Of a stretch of DNA of 34,121 bases, positions 1 through 12,600 are shown one piece after another (within the stretch, counting starts at the first letter, position 1; each line of letters starts with the position of its first letter). The notes under the pieces were generated by a model, which did no database searches, was not told the origin of the DNA, and saw only the letters and a list, made by a program, of their open reading frames with translations. The translations under genes and the position numbers were made by a program. Source of the stretch: Stramenopiles sp. TOSAG23-2 (taxonomy: Eukaryota; Sar); the NCBI GenBank assembly GCA_900128395.1, contig LT649352.1, positions 1-34,121 of the forward strand, given 5' to 3'.

Positions 1-466
1 CATTTCGACCATTATGTTGTGAATTTTTTTTCGTGTGGTGTGTGGGGGGGGGTGTGGTGGGGTGGCCGGACTTCATCGAAAAGTATTCATAAGAGCACCA
101 TGTATTCCTATTAATTAATTAAACAACAAGAAATGGGAACCAACGGAAAAAATGTTGCTTAACGGAATAGCTACAGTAAGGTATTTTAGTATGGGATAGT
201 ATGGTTGTTAGACACAAATAATAATACAAATATTTGAATCTTGAATAGCAATATATGCATTTGTACATATATATAATTACATAATAATATTAAAATTCGA
301 TTGATATAAATTTATAAAATCATCATTATTATTATTCAACAATAATTATAAAGAAACTCAAATCAACAAGTTTTCCAAGGGAAAAAAAGAAAGAGAAAAA
401 ATTCTATTATTAAATATTTATATTAAAGGTTTAATAACAAAAAAAAATTATTTGAAAAATTGCAAC
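1..466. other. AT-rich intergenic DNA with a G-rich tract at the window edge
   Basis: I see no gene here. A strongly G-rich stretch at about 31-67 has a run of ten G followed by shorter G runs, and stands out against the AT-rich surroundings. The rest is AT-rich, low in complexity, and would contain the 5' flank of the small gene at 467. Confidence 0.6.
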
Positions 467-676
467 ATGAAATATATATATATCATGTTGTGCTTGGCGG
501 GATTGGTAGTTCATTGGCCAATAGCCGTCACATCATCTACGTGGCTTGCAAGCGATTATGCAACCGAAAACTGGTCCAATACTAACATCACTTGCACCCG
601 TAGGAAAATCGCTTTCAGTAACGATTACGACTATTGTAATTATTATGATCTAGTTGCAATTTGTGTATGCAAATAA
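467..676 (+). CDS. small putative secreted peptide (69 aa)
   Basis: I do not recognise this protein. The open frame extends upstream to a TTG at 452, but the first ATG is at 467 and I use it. Residues 1-24 form a plausible signal peptide: MKYIYI, then a hydrophobic stretch (MLCLAGLVVHWPIAV) ending in small residues TSS. The predicted mature part is about 45 residues. It has four cysteines (one after NIT, one in DYCNYY, two in AICVCK), several Asp/Tyr residues and two N-glycosylation sequons (NWS, NIT). Such a peptide could be disulfide-bonded and exported. The reading frame is short, and the last codons contain a GTATGC that could be a splice donor, so the C-terminus may be wrong. No function can be assigned. 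Confidence 0.45.
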   Translation: MKYIYIMLCLAGLVVHWPIAVTSSTWLASDYATENWSNTNITCTRRKIAFSNDYDYCNYYDLVAICVCK

Positions 677-1276
677 CAAAAAAATGTATGGTTTTCGATT
701 TCCGCCTATCAAATTTATACTTGAAGGAAAATTAGAATATGCACATATCTATATATTACCATAATAATAATCTTTCCAAAATCCAAAATCCAAATCCAAA
801 ATATTAAAGTTTATTAGGTAAATAGCATTGTTCACCATTTGTATTATTATTAGGTAAAGAGCATAGCATATATCATAATACTAATATTTTAACAATCATA
901 ATTTACGAGGACAATACCAGTATTAATATTATAATATAATATTAGGGAAATAGCATTGCCACATCTACTTAATATAAATCTGCACGGCACCACGTTGCCA
1001 AAAAATGAATGAAATGAATAAACACGTCTTTTTTTGTTGGTGGTTGTGGAGAGGTGAAAAGTGGCACCAAAAATGATGATGAGATGCAGATGATGATCAA
1101 AAAGAAGTCATTCACAAATACAACAACTAATCGATGCAGCACCGAGAGAAAAAGATATTGATATATATATATATACAAACACAGTTTCCCGCACAAATTA
1201 TATTAAGAAACAAAACATTTAAGACATTATCAATCGTATTGCAAGGAAAGAATCACCAACAACAAGACACAATCCC
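677..1276. other. intergenic region upstream of the giant gene
   Basis: No convincing gene is present. The region is AT-rich and carries three diverged copies of a TATTAGGTAAATAGCAT-like motif, listed separately. Its right end is the presumed promoter and 5'UTR of the 4313-aa protein. A minus-strand open frame at 969-1196 looks like chance. Confidence 0.6.
812..958. repeat. three diverged copies of the AGGTA(A/C)ATAGCA motif
   Basis: Copies lie at 812-830, about 846-864 and about 940-958. They share the form TATTAGGTAAATAGCAT with one or two changes each. The core is the reverse complement of the GCTATGTACCT core of the tandem array at 30821-31010, and matches two copies near 16581-16603. 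This looks like a dispersed short repeat rather than a coding signal. Confidence 0.45.
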
Positions 1277-2567
1277 ATGATGTCAAATAATAACCAAGAG
1301 GTAACGACGACGACGACGACAACTAATATTCCACATTTTGAAACAAATAATCAAAATGATGATAATAATAATAATAATAACAATAATACAATAGTTATGA
1401 ACGAGAATAACTCAAATGATATCCCATGCAAATTAGATAAATATTCAGAGCCTGAGATGACAATTGCAAGAATGTTGACAAACTTCAATATGGTTAGTAT
1501 TGCAACGAATGAGAGTTGCCCTATTGTACAACTTGGTGACTTGGTAAAGTCCAGAGGACGTACCATGGTAGGTACGAAACTAGTTCGATGTGATGGTGTA
1601 TTGATTATATCACCTTTGAAATCGTCGGTACCACCTTTATTGACGAAAATGGAATGGGAAAAAATATTAAAAAACATGTGTAATAGTAAATCCATACATC
1701 ATAATAAATCTGTAAAATTATATCGGGAAAAAATGAAACACATTATAAAGCAAACTGGATATAATATTTTTGTTGAACGGCCAATGTCGTTTGAAATATT
1801 ACTTGAGAATTTACAACGTGGTTTCTACGATGAAAGCAATGGACAACGTATATTATATCATGAAGATACTAATGTAACCATGGAGAAATCGAACCCAGGT
1901 ATTAGCAATGATACTGTTGGTAATGATACTAGTAAAGCCATTTTTGATTATTGGAATATCGAAGTGTTACCAAAAGAACAGCGTCCAGTCGATATGTTGT
2001 TTTTACAAGATTTAAATTTACTATGGGAAAATGTTGCTGCATATGATTGCCAATTAAGGCGCACCATGAATACAAGCGTAGCTGATGAAATGTTGATGAT
2101 TGCAAAAAATGTAGAATATGGATTGACCGAAGAGGCCATGAAAGTATGGTTTGAACGGAAAGAAGTATTTAAACCTACCATACAAAATGTAGATAAAGAT
2201 AAAGACACTTTGCAGAAAGCCTACTTGCAATTAATTGATAACATGGTAAATGATCCGCAGTGTGAAATATTTTTGGAACCAGTAGATGTGGAGGGTCTCG
2301 GCTTGATCGATTACAACGATGTTATTAAGAAACCGATGGATTTTAGTACGCTAAGGCAAAATGTCTTAGAAAAAAATGTATATAACAATATCGAAGCATT
2401 TGCATATGACTTACGCTTAATTTTTCAAAATTGCTGCACATATAATCCACCCGATTCTTATTTATGGGTTTTAAGCAGGGTATTGTTGCAACGAACAGAA
2501 CGTGCATTGCTTGCCGTTTTTGGAAGATCAGAACAAATTATGCCATCAATTGCAAAGAAACACGACG

Positions 2568-2604
<37 letters not shown>

Positions 2605-5600
2605 TATTTATTCACCAAACCCACCGCTATTGCCATTTATATCCTTTGAAAACAATTATTTTAATAGTACTACCATTAATAACAGTAATAAAAACAGCAA
2701 TAGTATGAGTAGTATTAGTAGTAATAGTAATAGTAGCAGCAGTACGATGGACAATTTAATTGTAAAATATACATATGAAATCGATCATATTGAAGAGGAA
2801 ACAATAGATTTTGGAAAAGGAGGTGCAAACGGTATATTGTGGATAAAAAGTGGAAATGGAATATATTATGAAATTGCTCATACAGTACATCCAAGTGCTG
2901 GAATGGCAAACATTGAACCATCTCCAATTTACGTTGGCTGCTTTGAAAATTCATTGAAAAATTTAAATTTTACATCAACATTAAAGCAATTGTTATTATT
3001 TTCACTAGTACCGAATGAGATCTCCGAAGGGGGTAGCCGCAAAAGGAAGAAAACAGCAACAACCGACCCTGATGAAATTATTTCCAACGCATTGTCATTG
3101 AATAATTTAGATGAGGATTTTTTAGAAGAGTATGGTGAAATTGTATCCAGCCAAGTACAAGCTTTTAAACATGCGAATAAAAGCATGCAAAATTTGCATC
3201 GATTGGTCTCTTATTTATCTTCAAAAAGTACAGTCCAAGGCAAACGTCAAATGCGAATGCAAGGTAATTTGATTAAGAAGAAAGAATCTGAAAAAGAGAG
3301 GCGAATGCGTTTAAAATTAGAGGACAAGGAAGAAAAAAGGAAGAGGAAGGAACTAGAAAAAATGGCAAAGGTGATTCAAAAAGAAAAGATGCAAAAAATA
3401 AAAGAAGAGAAGAAGCGATTGAAAGAAGAGTTACGTATGGAAAAAATTAATGAAAAGAAACGTAAATTAGAAGAGAAAGAACAAAAGCGTGTGTTGAAAG
3501 AGATGGAAAAAGAAAAGAAGCAGGAGTTAAAACGTTTAAAGAAAGAAAATTTGATGAAAGAGAAAGAGCAAAAAAAATTAATGAAGAAAAAGAAAAAGGA
3601 AAACAAGAATATGCCAAGAACGGACAAGGATGATGATTTAGATTTACTCGAAAAGTTGAAAGCGAATAATACATTACCAAAGCTGATGGAAGATATACCA
3701 ACCCCTGGGTTACTAACAATGTATATAGATCCAGATGTTCGAACTCGACGAGTTTTACAAGAACCTTTAATTGCAAATAAATCAGTGAAAGATGTCGATT
3801 GGAAATCTGAGAAATATTTTACCAATAACTCTTTCCATGGTGTAAGGAAAATCGTGTTGAAGAATAACGAGAGCAATAGTGGGAATACTGGCACATCCTT
3901 TAAGACGATGTACAAGGCAGACTTTGTATATAATCGTAAAAGCACACCCTTGGGTATTTTTTCAACAATAACAGAAGCCGCAAGGGCGTTTGATAAAGCA
4001 GCTTTGAAAAGTTTTGGCCCTCGTGCTAGGTTGAATTTTAATTTTAACAATTACACTAGTGAAGGTGGCGCAACTGCTATTTCCCTATTACGAAATGTTA
4101 GTGACATTATGGGGAACAACAAAGACGGTGATGACCAATTAGGTGATGGTAAAATGGAAATTGATGATGGTAATCATGCTGCTAACAAACTTATTTTGCC
4201 TCGATTAGTCGAGCATTCGTCACCACACCCATTTCATAAGCTCGTAATACCTCCTAATTTACTTGGAAAATGTATGCACGTAGCAGAGTGCTTTGATTTA
4301 TTTAGCAAAGCTTTTAGATTTCCGCATGTAGACATAACTACATTGATCTCGTCTCTATTTTTAGAGACGGTTACAGATAAAAGCAAGAAAGACGCAACTG
4401 TGTTGGGTGAAAAAGGTGAAGTGAATGATTCTATATACAATTCAAATGTTGATTATGATTCACATGTGCTTGGGCAGATGCACATTTTGTTAATGCGTGC
4501 CATTTTCAATCAGCAGCGACAGGACCGGACCGGTTTGTTTTGCAAGGAAAGAATCGAAAAAGCGGAAAAAACATCGAAGAAATCATCACGTCAATGGTTG
4601 TTAGATACTGCCATAAATGAAATGCACGATTTATCCAGTGACATACGTGGCCAAATTGGAATTTATGATGATACTATAAATTTAATGGCAAACCCAAAAC
4701 TTGAAAAAGAGTTTGAAGCGAAGATGCAAGATGCAACGAGGAATAGTAGATACAATAATTACAGTACAAACTATGACTCAAATTATAACATGATGGCTTT
4801 AAAATCTCCTGTCACTAGCAATAATGCATTTAACACTCCCATTAATCGGCAAGAAACGTATAAACGTTCTAATAATTATAATTCTATCAGCAGATTCAAC
4901 ATGATTGAATGCAAAGCGCAAGAAAATGTCGAGAGGGAAATTGAATGGGTTGAAGCAGCAACGGGAGCAGTACATTTTTCACCTTTGACTGCAGCTTTTG
5001 ATAGTACTTGGAATCGTACACATGTAGCATTTGCTCGCAGTTTAAGAGCATTTTTTGAGGCAAGAGGTTTAGATTTCCCTAAAGCACCTGTTTTAAACAG
5101 GGAATCAATTGATATGTATATGTTGTACAGCTGGGTCATCAAACGGGGTGGTTATAGAGCTTTCACTAAAAAGTCAATGTGGAAGGATGCCAGGCCATTT
5201 ATTGATAATTATGTCGAGGATCACGTCCAAGCCCCATATATCCTTAGCCGTAATTATGAAAAATACTTGAAGGATTACGAGGAATTTTACAATGATGGAT
5301 TTGGTAGTACGGAGCAAGCGAGATACATTGGCAATAATTTTTATGGTGCTCCTATCGGAAAACCTTTGACCAATGCAATTGTCTTGCTTAATGCAAAAAA
5401 GTATGATTTTCCTGTAAAAAATGACCCAAATGAAGAGCAAACTATTCAGACACGAGTGGATGAGATGATTGAATCTATGAATGTAGATGCAATTTTTTCA
5501 CACATTGATCAAGATGAATCAAAGGATGAAAAAGGAAAGCCATACAGGAAAGCTATTTTTTTTGATAAATGTAATTTAAGGCCCCCTTTGCATTACTCAT

Positions 5601-6637
5601 CTCCAATGGGATCTTTTGTTAAAGAATGCTTAAACAAAGAAGATAGCAAATCCATGGCTGATTTGTTGAAAGATGTTTCACAGAAATGGGATAATCTAGA
5701 TCTTAAAACACGAAAAACGTATGAAGATTTAGCAACAATTAAAAATCAAAAATACTTCAAAGATAAATGCATATACGATAAGTGCGTCAAGATTTTAGAC
5801 GAAAAGTATCATTCAAAATATGGGAAACTTGATGCAGATGGCAAAATGGAAGTTGAAAGCACAGCTGCCCTTATTGTTTCAACGAGTACTACTAGTACTA
5901 CTAGTACTACCACTACCACCACTACTAGTAGTACTACCCCAATCACGACCACAACTGATACGTCCGTTACCGAATCAATACAAAAGGAAAACACTGAGAA
6001 TAATAATAATAATGAATCAAAGACTATGGAGGACGTTTCAGAAAGTATTGTTGATGAGAACAAGGACGAGATGGACATTGATGAAAGGTTAAAAAATTCA
6101 AATGACAATCAAATTGCAACAGAAAAAGTATTGTTACAAAATGCAAACAAAAATGATATCTCGCCAGTAATTAAGACCGCTCATAGAAAAAATGCTGTTC
6201 ATTATGCCCATATTGAATGTATCCCAAATTTTGATAATTCAATTTTAAATTTACAAACATGGAGCGGCATTTTATCAACATTTGTTAAAGAAATGGATAC
6301 GGCCAAAAGTGAATATGTAAGTGATGATGAAGGAGAAGAAGAACGGCAAAACGTAGGCGTGACCACCTTTGTAGAAACAACAGAGCGAGCATTACAAAGA
6401 AAAAAGAGGAAGAAAATTAAAGATGCACTGGATAATTTACGTTATGTTAGTGAAAAACCTGTTAAAAATAAACCTGTAACATGGGGCGAAAATCTGGTGG
6501 ACGAAAACCACACAGTCATTATAAAACGAAAGAGCATGAATAAAAACCTCGAGCCATATTCAATGGTAAAGTTCCTATTAGAGATGATACTGCTTAGCCC
6601 AGTGAGCGGATTATTTTATGATCGCGAGAATACACAA

Positions 6638-6669
<32 letters not shown>

Positions 6670-9600
6670 AGAGGAAGAAGAAGAGGATGAAGAAGAGGAA
6701 GATGATAAATATTTAATGCATGATTTAGAAAATCTTTACAAAAAGTTTGCTCTTGGATATTACTTAGAACCGTACAATTGTTTAGATGTAGAAACGTTCG
6801 AAAAAGAAGTAAATGAGATATTTGATTCATTTGGAGTTGTGAAGCAGAAAGATGCAAACGCAGATTTGCCAATCATTGAACAAATAGAAATGGCCGATAA
6901 AAGTAAAATTGAAGATGCAAAAGCATTCCAAACGAAGTTACAAATGAACGCTTTGAAGCAGCTTTTTTATAAATATTGGCCTGAAATTAAATTGTTATGC
7001 GTCGAACATGCAAATAAATTGAAGGAATATTACAAAACGTCTTTCCTTGAAGATGATTGCAACGAAGAAGAAATAGATTTATTTGATTTATCATTTGCAC
7101 CTGGCGATCAAGTTCAGACTATATATGGAAAAGGAACGGTTGCGCGTGTTGAAAATAACCTAAAAAAGTTAATCATAGAGTTGGACGATTGGATACTTGC
7201 AAACGAGACACGACCAACATTATTTTGTGATCCATCTCAAGTCACTTTGTTAAAACGTTGTCTTGAAGTCAATAGCAATTCCATTTTCCCGCCTCACAAG
7301 TGGGTAAATATTAAAAAACTCAGCGTCGTTGGCGATGTAATACCCGAAGAAGATGAATTTTATGGCAAAGATGTAGTTCTCGAAGAAACATATGGCATCG
7401 ATTCAAAATATGCCGGCTATGTGGGAAAAGTTCTTGATGCTGGGTTAGATCAAAGATGGAGACGTGTTCAATTGTATCCGACAAGATACCAAAGAATTAG
7501 ACAACAATTGGAATACTACAAGATCCATGACATGACTGAAAACGGTGAAATTCTCACTACATTAGAAAAAAAAAGAATGGAAAGGCAGATGGTGAAAGCA
7601 AAATATGGTGTTTCATTTGAATTTGTAAACAATAATAGCATTCAAAGGATGATCGATAGAAATAAAGATGCAATTTCCAACGGTATGCCTGTTGTTACCT
7701 GGAAACAAGCAGCACTTTCACTTTTACTGCCATACGAAAGTATAACTAAGGAGAAAAAAAGTTATGAGCAAAAAAAAGCAGCAGAAGATAGAGCAAAGGT
7801 TGTGTCAGCAGGTTTGCCTGAATTGAGAGAAGGAATATATAAGAATATGCCGATTTCTAAAATAGTTCGTGATGCTAAAAAGAATATGAAATCTATGGAT
7901 ACTAGTATCAATGATGCAATTAATATAAATGTTGAGATTAATAAGAGAAGGGAAGCCAGTTACAAATCGCTATTTAAGAATATTCTTACATCTTTAATGG
8001 CTACTAAGCCAGGTGCGGTGTTTTGTAGTTCCTTAGATTCCGCAACATTCGGTTACATTTCACCCAGAAAGGAAAACAATGGTACTGAGAATGAAAGTAG
8101 AGTATATGGTTTAAATGATTTAATCGAGAAGCTGGATGATAATAAATACAACATTCACAATGACGAAGATGTAAATAAGGATAGCGGCAATACAAAATCC
8201 ATGCAGGAGCATTTTGTTGGAGATATGAATAGTATATTTTCAAACATTTACAACACTTTCTTTGTTGGTTCGAAAATTGCTATGTGGGGGCAGGAAGCGC
8301 ATATATATTTCAATGAACAGTATACCTTTGCTTGTAGAAAGAGACCGTCATTGTCTATAGCAAAAATATTTGCACCGAAATTGGTAACCATGTCATCAAA
8401 CTGCAATACAATATTGAATGCAGTAGTTTTAATATTGAAAGAGTTAAATTATTTATGTGACGCTATTCAAGAAATATCTTCCAAGTTAAAGAGTGGCGAT
8501 TATACTTCAGCACGTTCTGGGATTAGCTCTACATTTGCAAATGATGTTCGAGAAGCGTTAAAAGAAGCAAATGACGAAGATAAAACTGTTGCATTGGACG
8601 CTCTTTCATGTTTTGATCAAAGATTATTACACATGTGCATTGTTGCTCCCACAAAATATTTTTGGATTGGTGAAAGGATTGTATATCAAGATGGCAGAAA
8701 TAAGGTGTATGGAACTATTGTTGAGTATATTAAGAACTTTGAAGACGAAGATCATACCTATGATCTTGAGGATGAATATTATGGTTTATGCAAGATATTA
8801 CCCGATGGTGTGATAGCAAACGATAATAATTACACTTATTTAGATTTGTGGACGCCATTAACCTGTTTTGAGGCGACAACACAAGTTGATATAGATGACG
8901 AATATGTGCTTTTATATGGAGTAGACTGGCTGTTCGCTAATGACAACAATCATGTATTAGAAAAACAAAAACGTGGAAAAGCAAATCTTGCGAAGGATCG
9001 TTTCCAATACGTTAATTACAAGACTATTTTAGAGAAAGCAGATAATGTTCTTGTTGGACTTCTCCCTAAATTTACAGGTACAGTTACCGATGATGAGATG
9101 GTCCAAGGAAACAAGTTGAAACTATTTAATGTAGAAATGAAGTATCATGAATCAAAAGATATGGATATAATTGATGAGAAAACAATAAATGATTCTACAT
9201 TAGGCGAAAGTTCTTTTGTAATGAACAAGATTGCAGACAAGATATATCAAGAGAGCTATTCTGCACTAAACGCAGCTGAGAAAATTTTGGTGCTGTCCTG
9301 GCTTTGCGATACATTGCTCAATAGTAGCCAAATTCGAGAAGGAATAACAACGGAGTATGAATCTATTCCAGGATCTTTAAAAAGTCAAAAACATTGGATA
9401 CAAAAACGGGCACAAAGACAGCGGAGAGAAACTATGATGAAAAACCTGAAGAAAAAAGCGGATGCTAAGAAGAAAAACGGTAAAACCAAGAAGAAGAAGA
9501 AAGGCGACAGTGAATCTGAAAGCGATGAAGAAGAATCTAGTGATAGTTCAAATGAAAGCAGTGATTCCGATGATGATGAGGAAATGAACGATAAGAAGAA

Positions 9601-12600
9601 AGGTACTTTGAATGGGAAACGCAAGCGGAAAGGAATCGCTGCTACTGCAACTGCAACAGATGGAAATAGTAAGCATCAAACGAAGAAGAAAGCTAAGTTG
9701 TATGCACATAATCCTTACAACGACAAAATAAGAAAAGTTACCGCAAAAACTTTAGGATTAAAAAAACATGATATGGAAATATCAACGGCAGAAAGGTATA
9801 AATTTCATAAAAACGCTGTGAAATTTGAAATTGGATATGCAAAGGAGTTGCTAAAATATCTCAACAAAGAAGGAAACAGTCCAGGAACCTTCCAAGAATA
9901 TGTCGTGAAGGAGGGTAGGACTAAGGAAGATGATGTAATGGAATACGATCCGATGACAGCTTCACGGGACTTTCCACAATCTGATATTCTTTATAAGAAG
10001 CTAGGGATGCAACTGGAAAATGTCGATATAAATGAATTTGGTTCCATGGGATTTTATCGCGGCGCAGGATTTACGGCCGCATGTGACCAGGCTTTAGGTA
10101 TATTGAATAAATTTATTAAACAGAAGACGATACGCAAGGAGATCTATGACATACGTGCCGATTTGCGAACCGAGCAAAATGCGACCGTTACAAATCAGTT
10201 TGAACACCAGGTGTATGTGAATATTTCTAAAGTTCTGAAAAACTGTGGCAAGATATTTTTTAGTTATTTTAATTTATTAGTTGTACCAAGAATTTTGCAA
10301 AAAAAATCGCTTTTGTGGAGGTTACAAGAGATTTTTTTAATAGTCGACTCCGGTAAATGTGGGAAAATGCGAAAAGGTTATATTCAGGATAGTCTTAAAT
10401 CTATTATTGTAGATGATGGAGCCGAATTACCATTGGAACGGTTCACAACGGAGCAGAATGACAGTAAAGGATTGCAACAAGCTAATGCAAACGAAGACGT
10501 TGCTATGAAATGGCGATATGGTGTGCATTGGGCATTTATTCACGACGAGAATACATGCAAAAAACTGTTCAAAATGCGATTTGATTATGTTGACCGTTAT
10601 ATATTTACAGAGCGACAGACTACCCTTTCATCACGGAAACTTTTAAAATATTTAAGACAAGAATATCCGGTTAAAGAAGCGATTGATAAGACTATGTCCA
10701 TGATGAGAAAGCAATACATTGGCGAAGATAGATATTATAATCGATATTGGTACTTTGTTCGTGGGGCAAGCGATCCTTACAGATCCAGCTATATATTTGT
10801 TGAATTATCTACCTTCGGGGCAAAACGGTACCACAGTGCATGGTATGCAGCATCAAATATTATCGGAAAAAGTTCCATAAATGATTTAAACAGTGGCATG
10901 ATGATGCAAATTGAAGATGATGAGAAAGATACGTCATATCTAGCAGGTTCATGGTTCTGTGTAGCTGGTGAAACACAATTAAAACGATTGATGCTTTCTT
11001 TAAACCCAGAAGGCAGAAGAGAATCTAAATTGCTTATTTCTCTAGCGAAACAATACGAACTGTTCATACACGTTTCTAAAAATATTAACCCAACGATATA
11101 TAACCCACGTGTTTCCATGTCAGCGTTTCCACAAGAAATAGTTTCTGTCCAATTAATGTTGAATATAGATGATGGGCATTGTGGTGTAACATTAAAGAGC
11201 ATACCGTGGTTTTTTGGCGGTTGCACGTTTATTGAGATTATTGAGCCAGGTTCTCAACTCCCTGATGTCAGCAACGGTATAACAGAAGTTCAAAGAGTGC
11301 AGTTGGGAGATTTCGTTGTATCAGTTGATGGTGTTAATGTAGAAAATTACACAACTAAAGATATATCAATGTTGATCTTGGACCGATTTGCACTTGCTGC
11401 TACGAAAGGGAAGGATTTTATACGACTCGCAGTGTGGAGAAATGATAAGCAAGTCAATATTGTCAATAGGCCGTTGTTAGCCAGCGCTCCACGTCTAGCC
11501 TACGGGCCTATACAATTAATGCATATTCATTTATTGCGTTGTGAAACGTTTGCATTTAGCGCAATTCATTTGCCAGAGGTACAAGCTATTACAGATAAAT
11601 GGTTATTCATGAATGATACGGATATACATTGGACGTGGCCATGCCTTCGTAATAATTGGCGCAAAAGGTTAATAAGTGCATGTGAAAGTGGTATCTTTAT
11701 AAAACCAAAGGAACTGGCGAAAATGATTGAAGTGTTTGAAGAGGCCTTTGAAACGTTATTACCCCCAGTTAACCTAGGATTTGCAACCCCTGAAGATATG
11801 GAGGAGGCGTATGAAAAGATCACATTTCGAATCAATTCAACAAAGAATGTTGGCCCAGGATTTTACTTGAAAAGGAATTTCGGTTTCTTTGTTGACTTCA
11901 ATGTTTCAAATGATACATTTCCGAAGCCATTTGAATGGAAAAAAGAGTTTGAAAATGTAAAAAATTATACAGACACCGTAAATTTATTAACCTGTGTATG
12001 TACCGAGGTCGGGAGAAGAATAATAAATGCGTTTACATTCAATTCTAAATTACTAGCAATTGAAGACTCTGGAGCAACACATTGGAACTCAACATTTAAA
12101 ATGGAAATTTTGAATTCAGTTAGTAAACAATATGGTTCTATGTTCGATTTTGAAAATAAATCTACGTATGAAAAGCAAGTAAATATTGCATTGAAACATG
12201 TTGCCAATGGTAATAAGAATAGCAGTAATGGCAGTAATAGTAGCAAAGGAACAAAAAAGAGAAATAAAAGAAATTCAAATATATTTGACAAGCAAGGTAA
12301 AGGTATTGATGTTTTAAATTGTATTGATGTAAAACGCAATTCGGATATCGTTAAATATTTCCCGTACTTGCAGAAGCGAAAGAAAACATCATTTATAATA
12401 AATAAAGATGTAGATGGTATTAGCAATGTTGAATACGATTCGGATATCGAGAAAGCTAATCGTGATAATTTAGTCTCAAAATTAGGTGAAGGTGTTTTGC
12501 AAAAGGCAAAAGACTTGGAAAAAAAGATCAAGTACCTTGAGAAACATGGAATGGACAAGATATGGGATTTATGTGGAACAGATATTGACAAGGAACAAGA

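Noticed and set aside
5809..6108. Minus-strand Val/Ser-rich frame inside the giant gene
   Set aside because: It is the antisense of the Thr/Ser repeat tract (5885-5937) and has no features of its own.
9385..9624. Minus-strand Ser/Phe-rich frame with a secreted look
   Set aside because: It is the antisense of the Lys/Glu/Ser-rich linker (residues about 2705-2780) of the giant protein.
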